Source of the DNA: CAIOZW01 sp049317725
Lineage (GTDB): Bacteria; Acidobacteriota; Blastocatellia; RBC074
Direction of reading: 5' to 3'
DNA: 26,117 bases
Assembly (NCBI GenBank): GCA_049317725.1
Contig: JBMOHS010000036.1
Span: 1-26,117, forward strand
Shown here: one piece after another, positions 1-7,620 of the stretch
Layout: the number at the start of each line of letters is the position of its first letter
How positions within the stretch are numbered: position 1 is the first letter of the stretch
Position numbers and translations under genes: made by a program
The notes under the pieces: model-generated
What the model was told of the DNA's origin: nothing
What the model saw: only the letters and a program-made list of their open reading frames with translations
Database searches by the model: none

Positions 1-50
1 AGATTCAATAAGATTCAATAAGATTCAATAAGATCCAGTGAGATTCAATG
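1..50. repeat. Tandem 10-bp direct repeats (5 copies, left edge)
   Basis: Three perfect copies of AGATTCAATA (1-30) are followed by two diverged copies, AGATCCAGTG (31-40) and AGATTCAATG (41-50). The array touches the window edge, so more copies may lie to the left. It ends 13 bases before the ATG at 64 and therefore sits in the leader or promoter of that gene. A 10-bp unit is about one helical turn, and copy-number change would alter promoter or leader spacing. That regulatory role is inference. Confidence 0.85.
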
Positions 51-63
51 AGAGGTCGATGCC

Positions 64-846
64 ATGTCCAACAAGAACGAAAACCAGGCACCAAGAGATC
101 CTGACCAGGAGAGAGGCGGAAGCGCAGCCCCACCCTCACTCAACAGGTACCCGCCGGGCACTTACGAGACACCGCATCTGCCTCACCAGGGCAATCCGCC
201 CAGTCTCCATCCCGAGATCGTCGAGGGGAGATCCTCTCCCCTCAACTCTCCCGTCCCGTTGGGCTCTCTCGAACAAGCTCAACGGATTGAAGCTCTTCGT
301 CGCCAAGCGGCTGCCCTCTGCGGTGGAGCCATGCTGTGGGGAAAGACCGCCGACTTCCCTTCGGAATTGGAAGAGGACTTCTGGCGTGGAGTTGTCGAAT
401 TTGAGTCGGCAGAGCCGGTTGTCCTCTTCGATCTGCTGCTGCGGGAAGGGGTGACTCTTCCCCCTCCCGCCCTGCTGCAGGATTTCCAATTGCCGGACAA
501 GCTCTGGGAGGTGATCTATTTTCTCGCCTCGGTCGGTTGCTTTCTCGAAAACACCGACCATCTCAGCGATCTGGAACTCTACACGGAGCTCTGGGATGAT
601 CTGTTTCGTCAACCCACCGTCCTCTTTCCCAACGATCCGAGCTATGCCTGCCACTTGGACCTGATCGGCAGTGGGAGTGAGGAGGATCATCAAACTTACC
701 TTCAATACTATGCCTGCGAGGAGACTCGGCGTCGTTCGCTCGAGGACTTCCCAGATCAGCCGCTCCCGCCTCGCCGTCCCCGCCCCTGGGACCGCGATCG
801 GCATCTTCCGCGCCCATTGATGCGACGCCGCGACCCGTTGAGATGA
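64..846 (+). CDS. Conserved hypothetical protein, acidic, proline-rich ends
   Basis: A 260-residue protein of unknown function. The ATG at 64 is preceded by a purine-rich GAGAGG about 8 bases upstream. The first ~65 residues are Pro/Ser/Asn-rich and probably disordered. The middle (about 70-225) is acidic and looks folded and largely helical, with FWRGVVEFE, LWEVIYFLASVGCFLENTDH, ELYTELWDDLF and HLDLIGSGSEEDHQTYLQYY. The last ~30 residues are Arg/Pro-rich. There is no signal peptide or membrane segment, so it is probably cytoplasmic. The central core resembles uncharacterised conserved proteins I associate with Acidobacteriota-type genomes; that is memory, not a search. The next gene starts 175 bases downstream with its own ribosome-binding site. 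Confidence 0.75.
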   Translation: MSNKNENQAPRDPDQERGGSAAPPSLNRYPPGTYETPHLPHQGNPPSLHPEIVEGRSSPLNSPVPLGSLEQAQRIEALRRQAAALCGGAMLWGKTADFPSELEEDFWRGVVEFESAEPVVLFDLLLREGVTLPPPALLQDFQLPDKLWEVIYFLASVGCFLENTDHLSDLELYTELWDDLFRQPTVLFPNDPSYACHLDLIGSGSEEDHQTYLQYYACEETRRRSLEDFPDQPLPPRRPRPWDRDRHLPRPLMRRRDPLR

Positions 847-903
847 GTTGTGCCGCTACGACTTCTCCTTGGCGGGGGCACGGGGCAATGTCCGTTTCGG
901 TTG

Positions 904-932
904 TTGCGTCCCTCTGGAGTGGCTGCTAGAGT
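904..932 (+). promoter_or_regulatory. Weak candidate promoter upstream of the Ycf48-like gene
   Basis: TTGCGT (904-909) and TAGAGT (927-932) are separated by 17 bases, roughly 90 bases before the preferred start at 1022. The -35 matches 3 of 6 and the -10 matches 4 of 6 sigma70 consensus positions, so this could be chance. Confidence 0.25.
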
Positions 933-1021
933 ATGCCGCGCAGCTTTGCGAAGAGTGTGTAGTTTCGGTCAATCAACCGAGAGATGGGATGCCGAGGGCG
1001 GGTTCACGGAGGAGCAATGAC

Positions 1022-2863
1022 ATGGCCCAGTGGGGGGTGATCTTCGTGCTGCTGGCCATTCCCCTGCAGGCGGAAGAGGTCACCTCCTGGTGGGCGTGGC
1101 AGCACCCATCTCCTCAGGGCAATACGCTCCAAGGGGCCGTGCTGCTGGAGGATGGAGGAGCGGTCGCGGTCGGTCAGAACGGTACGATCGTTCGCCGTCG
1201 GTCCGGATCGACCCAGTGGCAGATCGTTCGCAGCCCCGTGACCACACCGCTTCTCGGGATCGCCGCGCAGGGCCGGCAACTCTGGGCGGTGGGGATGCGC
1301 GGGGTGATCCTCCACTCGAAGGACCGGGGGAGCACTTGGCGTCGGCAGGCCAGCGGAACAGAGCTGGCCCTTCACGCGATCCGCTGGCAGACAGACCGTC
1401 ACGGCTGGGTGGTGGGCGCAGAAGGTACGCTGCTCGAGACGCGGGATGGGGGTGAGCGCTGGGAGCGCCGGTCGAGCGGTACGACCAATCCCCTCTATGC
1501 TGTGGCGTTTGCGGGTCGCCTTGAGGGAATCATCGTGGGTGGACGAGCCACGGTACTCTCGACGCGAGATGGGGGAGTGACGTGGACCCTCTCGCCTCTT
1601 CCCCGCTCCGAGGCGTCCCCCCCGGACCTCCTTGCGGCGGCAGTCCTTCCAGGAGGCCGCGGCTGGGTCGCCGGGCGCGCCGGGCGCCTCTGGCAATATC
1701 GTGGAGAGGGGAATCCGTGGCAGCAATTCATCCTGCCATCGGAGAGATCCCTGTTGGCGCTCGCTTTTTCTGACTCGCGGCGTGGCTGGTTGGCAGGCGA
1801 GGGCGGGAGCCTCTGGCAGACGATCGACGGCGGTGAGACTTGGCAGGCTGTCGAGACGGGCGTCTCCTTCACCTTTCACGCCCTCGACCTGCATGGCTCC
1901 GATCAGCTGCTCCTCGCAGGGGAGAAGGGCGTCCTCCTCGTCCCCGTGGATGACCCCCGGAGGAATGGAGGCCGTGCCTGGGTCAATCAGGCTCCAGGAT
2001 CTCGTGCCACGCTCCAGTCGATCTTTGCGGTGGATGCGGGCCACGCTTGGGCCGTGGGTGTCGAGGGGACGATCCTGGCGACGAGTGATGGCGGCCGGCG
2101 CTGGGAACCACAGTCGTCCAGTTCGACGGCTGGGCTTCGTGCCGTCTCCTTTCTCAACTCCCGGGAGGGCTGGGTTGCAGGGACAGGAGGGACACTCCTG
2201 CGAACCATCGACGGTGGGCTGACCTGGGAGCCACGCTCGGCAATCCCTGACGTGGACCTTCTGGCAATCTCTTTTGTCGATGCGACCGATGGCTGGATTC
2301 TGGCTGAGAACGGTCTGCTCGGCCAGACGCAGGATGCGGGAGAGACTTGGCAGTTTCGCCCGCTGCCGAATGCCCCCCCTCTTCTGGCGCTGAGACGGCT
2401 CGATCGACAAACGGCTTGGCTGGTGGGTGAGTCCGGGGTCATTCTGCACACGGCAGATGGGGGAGAGACGTGGCACCGGCAGGAGAGCGGCACCACTGTT
2501 CCTCTTCACGCCATCTCCTTCGTCGACTCCCGTCACGGGTGGGCCGTCGGGGATGCGGGCATAATCCTTGCGACGATCGACGGTGGTCAGATCTGGCAGG
2601 TTCAGATCAGCGCGCTCCATCATCGGCTGACCGGAGTACAGGCTCTCGATGCGAATCGTGCCTGGGCAGTTGGTCTCTTTGGAACGATCCTGGGCACCAA
2701 CGACGGGGGCAGGAGCTGGCTCCCCGCACGAACTGGAACGGCCACCAGCCTCTTGGCCCTCTCTCTGCAAGGGCGCGCCGGATGGGTCGCTGGTGTTGAC
2801 GGCACCATCCTCCGGCTCGGTGGACGTGGCGCCGGCGAATTTGAAACGATTCTTCGCTCTTGA
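1022..2863 (+). CDS. Secreted Ycf48/BNR-type double beta-propeller protein
   Basis: A 613-residue exported repeat protein. The reading frame is open from 848, but the ATG at 1022 is chosen because GGAGGAG (1008-1014) lies 7 bases upstream and because it yields a hydrophobic leader (GVIFVLLAIPLQA) with likely cleavage before EEVTS. An in-frame ATG at 989 would add an Arg-containing N-terminus. The rest consists of about 14 units of ~42 residues with the Ycf48/BNR pattern W-x-V/A-G-x-x-G-T-I/L-L-x-T-x-D-G-G-x-x-W, for example WVVGAEGTLLETRDGGERW and WAVGVEGTILATSDGGRRW. Fourteen blades suggest two seven-bladed propellers. In cyanobacteria Ycf48 assists photosystem II assembly, but secreted homologues in non-phototrophs have no settled role; a cell-surface or periplasmic binding or assembly role is inference. 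Confidence 0.85.
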   Translation: MAQWGVIFVLLAIPLQAEEVTSWWAWQHPSPQGNTLQGAVLLEDGGAVAVGQNGTIVRRRSGSTQWQIVRSPVTTPLLGIAAQGRQLWAVGMRGVILHSKDRGSTWRRQASGTELALHAIRWQTDRHGWVVGAEGTLLETRDGGERWERRSSGTTNPLYAVAFAGRLEGIIVGGRATVLSTRDGGVTWTLSPLPRSEASPPDLLAAAVLPGGRGWVAGRAGRLWQYRGEGNPWQQFILPSERSLLALAFSDSRRGWLAGEGGSLWQTIDGGETWQAVETGVSFTFHALDLHGSDQLLLAGEKGVLLVPVDDPRRNGGRAWVNQAPGSRATLQSIFAVDAGHAWAVGVEGTILATSDGGRRWEPQSSSSTAGLRAVSFLNSREGWVAGTGGTLLRTIDGGLTWEPRSAIPDVDLLAISFVDATDGWILAENGLLGQTQDAGETWQFRPLPNAPPLLALRRLDRQTAWLVGESGVILHTADGGETWHRQESGTTVPLHAISFVDSRHGWAVGDAGIILATIDGGQIWQVQISALHHRLTGVQALDANRAWAVGLFGTILGTNDGGRSWLPARTGTATSLLALSLQGRAGWVAGVDGTILRLGGRGAGEFETILRS

Positions 2864-3023
2864 CGATCTTGTTCCATTCAAACCCAAATTGTTGGCACTA
2901 CGGCAGCACAGAGGGCTCAGGGACGGGCCCGGTGGAGTGGAGAAGTAGCGGGGTGGTGGCTTTGGGTTGTCAATTTGCGAGCAATGCTCAACAAGCTGAA
3001 AAGATGGACAGGTACGGCCACGG

Positions 3024-4424
3024 ATGATGCGCTCCTCTCTCTTTGCCAATGGCGATGCCACTGCTTCTCGATCGGCACGACGTGAGGAGCGCTTGGCAGC
3101 GGCGCGCAAAAATTTCCTGACACGGTACGGACCGGGAGAGGTTCACGTTCTGCGGATCCCCGCTCGGATCAATATTCTGGGGGAGCACGTCGACTATGTC
3201 TCCTACCTCCCCACTGCGTCCCTTCCCTTTGGGAGTCGAGAGCACGAGATGCTCATGCTCTACCGCCCCTCAGGGGACAGGTCGATTCGAGGTGCCTCGG
3301 GCCACGTGGGCTTTGCACCTTTCTCCTTCGATCTCGAGCCCTCGCCGGTCGCAGAGGATTGGATCCATTTCGTCTTCGATCGGCCTGCCCCCGCCCCGCA
3401 CTGGTCGAACTATTGTCGCGGCGCAGCCCTCTTTGCCCAGTGGAAGTATGGGAAGGGGATCGGGCAAGGGATCGAGTTTCTTCTCGATTCGACCATTCCT
3501 CCCGCCGGTGGGTCCTCATCCTCCTCGGCGATCGTTGTCCTGGCTGGGGCAGCGATACGATTGGCCAATGGCATCTCTCTGGATCCAGCCGCGCTCGCGC
3601 GCGAGTCGGCGCAGGCCGAGTGGTTCCTGGGAACGCGCGGGGGGGCACTCGACCATACAGCGATCTGTCTCTCGCGCGAGGGCCAGATCTTACTGATGGA
3701 CCACGCGCGGCAGACCACCGAGTGGATCCCTTTTCCTGCAGACAGCTACCGGTGGGTGACCTTCTTCTCCCACGTCGCCGATAAAGGGCGCGCGGTGATG
3801 CTCGAATACAATGAGCGGGCCGCCGTCTCCCGCTTGGTGATTCCTGCCCTTCTCGCCCGGCTCCCCAGTCAGTCCTCGATGGAGGAGCGGATTGAGTCCT
3901 TGCCGGAACGTCTCTCGCTCGCCGACTTCGCCCAACTCTCCCCGCAGACGATGGCCGAATGTCGATCTGTCTTTCCCGCGCTGCTGGAGGATCGTTGGAC
4001 TCGTCCGCTTGCCATTCGGGATCGGGCCCGCCATCACCTCGGGGAGTCGCAACGGGTGGCTCAGGCCGTCGCGCGATTGCGCTCCTTGGGGGAGTCTGGG
4101 ACTCCGGACCTTGTCGATTCGGTGATCTCCGTGTTGGGAGGGTTGTTGGAGGCGACTCACGAGAGCCTCCGCACGCTCTACCAGGTCAGCAATTCCGAGG
4201 TCGAAGCACTGGTCGAGGTGATTGGCGGGGGCACGGAATCCCTTGGTTGCCGGTTGATGGGCGGAGGGTTTGGCGGGAACGTGCTGGTCCTCTGTCGGGC
4301 CGCCGATGTCGACGCGCTGGTCGAACGTGTCGAACAAGGCTACTATGCTCCCCGCCAACGAAGCGCTGAACGGGAAGGGGCGGTGATGATCTCCACCCCT
4401 GGTGACGGAATCTCCCGACTCTGA
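3024..4424 (+). CDS. Galactokinase-like GHMP family sugar kinase
   Basis: A 466-residue GHMP kinase, expected to phosphorylate a sugar at C1 with ATP in the cytoplasm. Motif 1 is RINILGEHVDY (48-58), close to the galactokinase signature. The ATP-binding loop is PPAGGSSSSSA (159-169). The putative catalytic Asp is D210 in GGALDHTAI, and motif 3 is MGGGFGGN (412-419). The segment after EHVDY reads VSYLPTASLPFGSREHE instead of the usual N-G/D-G-x-V-L-P galactose-binding stretch, so galactose is not assured as substrate. It is about 70 residues longer than typical GalK. Two ATGs stand in tandem at 3024; the ribosome-binding site is weak. An MFS transporter follows 88 bases downstream on the same strand, which suggests uptake and phosphorylation of the same sugar. 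Confidence 0.8.
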   Translation: MMRSSLFANGDATASRSARREERLAAARKNFLTRYGPGEVHVLRIPARINILGEHVDYVSYLPTASLPFGSREHEMLMLYRPSGDRSIRGASGHVGFAPFSFDLEPSPVAEDWIHFVFDRPAPAPHWSNYCRGAALFAQWKYGKGIGQGIEFLLDSTIPPAGGSSSSSAIVVLAGAAIRLANGISLDPAALARESAQAEWFLGTRGGALDHTAICLSREGQILLMDHARQTTEWIPFPADSYRWVTFFSHVADKGRAVMLEYNERAAVSRLVIPALLARLPSQSSMEERIESLPERLSLADFAQLSPQTMAECRSVFPALLEDRWTRPLAIRDRARHHLGESQRVAQAVARLRSLGESGTPDLVDSVISVLGGLLEATHESLRTLYQVSNSEVEALVEVIGGGTESLGCRLMGGGFGGNVLVLCRAADVDALVERVEQGYYAPRQRSAEREGAVMISTPGDGISRL

Positions 4425-4512
4425 TTCTCACGAGCAGGGCGATCTCCGATTTTCTTGCGGAGCTGCGTTCCTCCGCACTCATTCTGATCCTCTTCCACGA
4501 GGCCACCCCTGC

Positions 4513-5817
4513 ATGCCAAGACCGATTCGCAATCTCCGCTGGTGGATTGGTGGAATGCTCTTCGCGTCCACCGTGATCAACTACATCGATCGCCAAACCC
4601 TCTCGACGCTCGCCCCCTTTCTCAAGAAGGAGTACGAGTGGACCAATACCGACTATGCGATGCTGGTGATTGCTTTCCGCCTCTCCTACTCGATTGGGCA
4701 GACCGTCTTCGGACGAGTCATGGACCGGGTTGGGACGCGGCGTGGATTGACCCTCTCCGTCATCGGCTACTCGCTCGTCTCGATGATGACAGCACTGGCG
4801 CGAGGCTGGTCGAGCTTTGCCTTCTTTCGTTTCCTGCTCGGGGCTGCAGAATCGCCCAATTGGCCAGCGGCGACCAAGGCGGTCGCCGAGTGGTTTCCCA
4901 GACGAGAGCGGGGCTTGGCGACGGCGCTCTTCGACAGCGGTTCGTCGATCGGGGGCGCCATCGCCCCGTTCCTGATCATCCCGATCTATCAGCACTTCGG
5001 GTGGCGGCCCGCCTTCATCATTCCCGGATTTCTCGGGCTCTTCTGGGTGCTGGCTTGGCGCAGGCTGGCCGGCTCTCCGGGGACCCACCCCCGGATCACC
5101 CCCGAAGAGCAGGAGATGCTCCTCGCCGACAAGCTCGATTCGCTGGGCGATCGCGCGGTGGACAGGGCGGCAGCACCACCACTGTTGTCCCCACCCGCTT
5201 GGCTTGACCTGTTGCGGCTCCCCCAGACGTGGGGCGTGATCATTGCCCGTTCCTTCACCGATCCGGTCTGGTTTTTTATTACCGATTGGTTCTTCATCTA
5301 CCTCGTCTCGCGCAACTTCCAGATTGAGAATTCGTTGATGGCGGTCTGGATCCCCTTTCTCGCCGCCGATCTGGGAAATTTTTTTGGGGGAGGGTTCTCC
5401 AGCTGGCTCATCCATCGTGGCTGGTCGGTGGAACGGGCACGGAAGGCAGTCGTCCTCTTTGGCGGAATCGGGATGACCCTTTTGATTCCGACCCTCTATA
5501 CGTCGGAACTCTTCGCGATTGCCGGGCTCTTTGCCGTCTCGACGTTCGCCTACGCCTCGTTCTCGACGATGGCGATCGTGCTGGCGTCCGATCTCTATGT
5601 CGACGAGGCTGTCGGAACTGTCAGCGGGATGAGCGGGACGGGGGCAGGAATCGGCACGATCCTCTCGACGCTGCTGATCGGCGTCATCTCGGATCGATAT
5701 TCGTTCGCTCCCATCTTGGTTGCGGCGAGTCTGATCCCCTTGATCGGCGCGGTCCTCGTCCTGACGCTGGTACGGAATCCGAGGGAGGGAGGCCATCCCC
5801 TGCTCAAGCGGATCTGA
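4513..5817 (+). CDS. MFS transporter, anion:cation symporter (hexuronate-type) family
   Basis: A 434-residue inner-membrane transporter with about 12 hydrophobic helices. The start NYIDRQTLSTLAPFLKKEY in helix 1, the loop 2-3 motif GRVMDRVGTRR, and FRFLLGAAESPNWPAATKAV with WFPRRERGLATALF in helices 4-5 are typical of the ACS/hexuronate (ExuT/GudP-like) branch, which imports sugar acids or related organic anions. The open frame extends back to 4402, overlapping the kinase gene, but the ATG at 4513 puts the first helix at the N-terminus and is preferred. A small stem-loop (4457-4462 pairing 4471-4476) lies just upstream. Its 3' end overlaps the convergent msrQ gene by 14 bases. The exact substrate is unknown. 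Confidence 0.85.
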   Translation: MPRPIRNLRWWIGGMLFASTVINYIDRQTLSTLAPFLKKEYEWTNTDYAMLVIAFRLSYSIGQTVFGRVMDRVGTRRGLTLSVIGYSLVSMMTALARGWSSFAFFRFLLGAAESPNWPAATKAVAEWFPRRERGLATALFDSGSSIGGAIAPFLIIPIYQHFGWRPAFIIPGFLGLFWVLAWRRLAGSPGTHPRITPEEQEMLLADKLDSLGDRAVDRAAAPPLLSPPAWLDLLRLPQTWGVIIARSFTDPVWFFITDWFFIYLVSRNFQIENSLMAVWIPFLAADLGNFFGGGFSSWLIHRGWSVERARKAVVLFGGIGMTLLIPTLYTSELFAIAGLFAVSTFAYASFSTMAIVLASDLYVDEAVGTVSGMSGTGAGIGTILSTLLIGVISDRYSFAPILVAASLIPLIGAVLVLTLVRNPREGGHPLLKRI

Positions 5818-6439
5818 TCGGGCGATGCGCTCTGGTCGTTCGAGCGGCGTGGAGTCGGCGCCGGAGCAGCCGATAGGCGAGCAGCAGCCCGACGGCAATT
5901 CCAAATCCGAGCGGGTAGGTCGTGTCCGCCTTGACCAGCAGGTAGTAGTGCGCGACCCCGGCACAGGCCGCCGGGTAGACTGCCCAGTGGATCCGCTGCC
6001 ATCGTTGTCCCCCTAGTCGACGCACCATGCTTTTCGTCGAGGTCGCCGCCAGTGGGAGCAAGAGGAGGAAGGCAGCCATTCCGAGAAAGATGAAGGGACG
6101 CGCCAGCGTATCGGCGATGATCGCTTTTACCTGCAGCTCCTTGTCGAACCAGCTGTAGGTGGTGAGATGGAGCGCCGCGTAGAAGAAGCTGAAGAGCCCG
6201 GCGGTTCGGCGCAGTCCGATCATGGCTGGGGTCCGCAGCCACTCCATCAGCGGACGTACGATCAGGGTCAGCGTCAGAAAGATGAGGGTCAGGCTGCCGG
6301 TGGTCCGGATCGCAAACTCCTGCGGATTGGTGCCGAGCTGCCCCCACCAGGCATCCCAGCCGAGCAGCACCGCGGGAATGGCCCCATTGAGGATCAACAG
6401 CGTCTGCAGGAACCGCCCATCGACTTTCCGGCTTGCCAT
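5804..6439 (-). CDS. msrQ: MsrQ, heme-binding membrane subunit of MsrPQ methionine sulfoxide reductase
   Basis: A 211-residue inner-membrane protein with about six hydrophobic helices, of the ferric-reductase-like transmembrane family (MsrQ/YedZ). Diagnostic segments are LRRTAGLFSFFYAALHLTTY, with a likely heme-ligand His, and GGQRWQRIHWAVYPAACAGV followed by AHYYLLVKAD. MsrQ passes electrons from the quinone pool or flavin to periplasmic MsrP, which repairs oxidised methionines in envelope proteins. The ATG is preceded by a purine-rich AGGGGGAAGAG. It begins 16 bases after the msrP stop, so the two are co-transcribed and probably translationally coupled. Length is typical for the family. Confidence 0.92.
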   Translation of the reverse strand: MASRKVDGRFLQTLLILNGAIPAVLLGWDAWWGQLGTNPQEFAIRTTGSLTLIFLTLTLIVRPLMEWLRTPAMIGLRRTAGLFSFFYAALHLTTYSWFDKELQVKAIIADTLARPFIFLGMAAFLLLLPLAATSTKSMVRRLGGQRWQRIHWAVYPAACAGVAHYYLLVKADTTYPLGFGIAVGLLLAYRLLRRRLHAARTTRAHRPIRSA

Positions 6440-6455
6440 CTCGACTCTTCCCCCT

Positions 6456-7400
6456 TCAGTAGTTCTGCTTCAGGTCCATGCCAGTGTAGAGCGAGGCGAC
6501 CTCTTCCGCATAGCCGTTGAAGAGCTGCGTCTCGCGCATTCCCCAGCTTCCGATGCGGCGCTCCCGCGCTTGGCTCCAGCGTGGATGGGAGACTCCTGGA
6601 TGGACATTGGAGTAGAATCCATATTCATCCGGCGCAACCATCGACCAGGTGGTCGGAGGTTGTTCGGCGACCAGCCGGATGCGCACCACCGACTTGATGC
6701 TCTTGAACCCATACTTCCAGGGGACGACCAATCGAATCGGTGCGCCATTCTGCGGCAAGAGGGCCTTTCCGTAGAGTCCCGTTGAGAGCAGCGTCAGCGG
6801 GTGGAGCGCTTCATCCAATCGCAACCCCTCGACGTAGGGCCACGGGAGGACCCCTGTCCGTTGATTGGGCATCTGGGCCGGATCGAACTTGGTCTCGAAA
6901 GCGACAAACCGCGCGCTTGCCATGGGCTCGACCAGCGAGAGTAGTCGCGCCAGGGGAACTCCCAGCCAGGGAATGACCATCGACCAAGCCTCGACGCAGC
7001 GAAATCGATAGACCCGCTCCTCTACCCCCAGATGGCTGACCTCGTCGAGGTCGAAGGTCCGGGGTTGGTGAACCAACCCACCGACCTCGATCGTCCACGG
7101 GCGAGTGATCATGCGTTCCGCACGGGGGGCGACCCCCTCCTTGCTGGTCGAAAATTCATAGAAGTTGTTGTAATGGGTGATGTCATAGATGTCTGTCGCC
7201 GGCTCCCCTTCTGGTGTCAGGTACCCACTGATCGGTGGTTCGTCCTTCTCTTTTCCAGCACCTGCCGGAGAGGCGAGACGGCGATAGAGCCACGTCGTGG
7301 TCGCGGCCGTCCCGGCGAGGATGCCGCCCCGCAGAAAAGTGCGGCGATTCGAGTAGTCCTTCTCGTCGGTGATCTCCCAGCTCTTGATTGGATCTGCCAT
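6456..7400 (-). CDS. msrP: MsrP, molybdopterin-dependent periplasmic methionine sulfoxide reductase catalytic subunit
   Basis: A 314-residue sulfite-oxidase-fold molybdoenzyme (MsrP/YedY). The frame is open to 7499, but the ATG at 7400 is chosen for GAGGAGGG 5 bases upstream. A Tat signal is visible: SNRRTFLRG (17-25) followed by a hydrophobic stretch. The molybdenum-ligand cysteine is C135 in YRFRCVEAWSMVIPW, the family signature. QNGAPIRLVVPWKYGFKSIK and the C-terminal region WSQARERRIG fit the cofactor-binding and family-specific parts. It reduces protein methionine sulfoxide in the periplasm using electrons from MsrQ, encoded immediately downstream. Length is close to the E. coli enzyme (334). 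Confidence 0.95.
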   Translation of the reverse strand: MADPIKSWEITDEKDYSNRRTFLRGGILAGTAATTTWLYRRLASPAGAGKEKDEPPISGYLTPEGEPATDIYDITHYNNFYEFSTSKEGVAPRAERMITRPWTIEVGGLVHQPRTFDLDEVSHLGVEERVYRFRCVEAWSMVIPWLGVPLARLLSLVEPMASARFVAFETKFDPAQMPNQRTGVLPWPYVEGLRLDEALHPLTLLSTGLYGKALLPQNGAPIRLVVPWKYGFKSIKSVVRIRLVAEQPPTTWSMVAPDEYGFYSNVHPGVSHPRWSQARERRIGSWGMRETQLFNGYAEEVASLYTGMDLKQNY

Positions 7401-7470
7401 CCGGTCCCTCCTCGCTTCTTCGCACGTTCCCGCTCGGCTGCTGAGCAGTTGTTGCGTGCGGACTCTTCTC

Positions 7471-7499
7471 CCTGTACTGTAAAGGATCGAATTTCCCAA
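7471..7499 (-). promoter_or_regulatory. Weak candidate promoter for msrPQ
   Basis: On the minus strand TTGGGA (7494-7499) and TACAGG (7471-7476) are 17 bases apart, which would give a leader of about 65 bases before the msrP ATG. Match to sigma70 consensus is 4/6 and 3/6. Low certainty. Confidence 0.25.
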
Positions 7500-7620
7500 C
7501 GAGAAGAAGCCTACTCCGTTCTCTTGGCGATTCTGTGGCGATATGGAGAAGAACGATCTTATCGCTGATCAAGGGTATGCGACCATCTGTCAATTGGATC
7601 GCCTGATCGAATGAGGCCCG

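Noticed and set aside
2881..2968. Long-range inverted repeat AACCCAAA/TTTGGGTT before the GHMP kinase gene
   Set aside because: Only 8 bases with a 72-base loop; expected by chance and not supported by any other signal.
1004..3109. 701-codon open frame on the minus strand opposite the Ycf48-like gene
   Set aside because: High-GC shadow frame: Arg/Pro/Ser-rich composition, no domain, and the opposite strand encodes clear repeated propeller blades.
4186..5964. 592-codon minus-strand open frame opposite the kinase and MFS genes
   Set aside because: Charged low-complexity translation with no fold, and it spans two convincing plus-strand genes.
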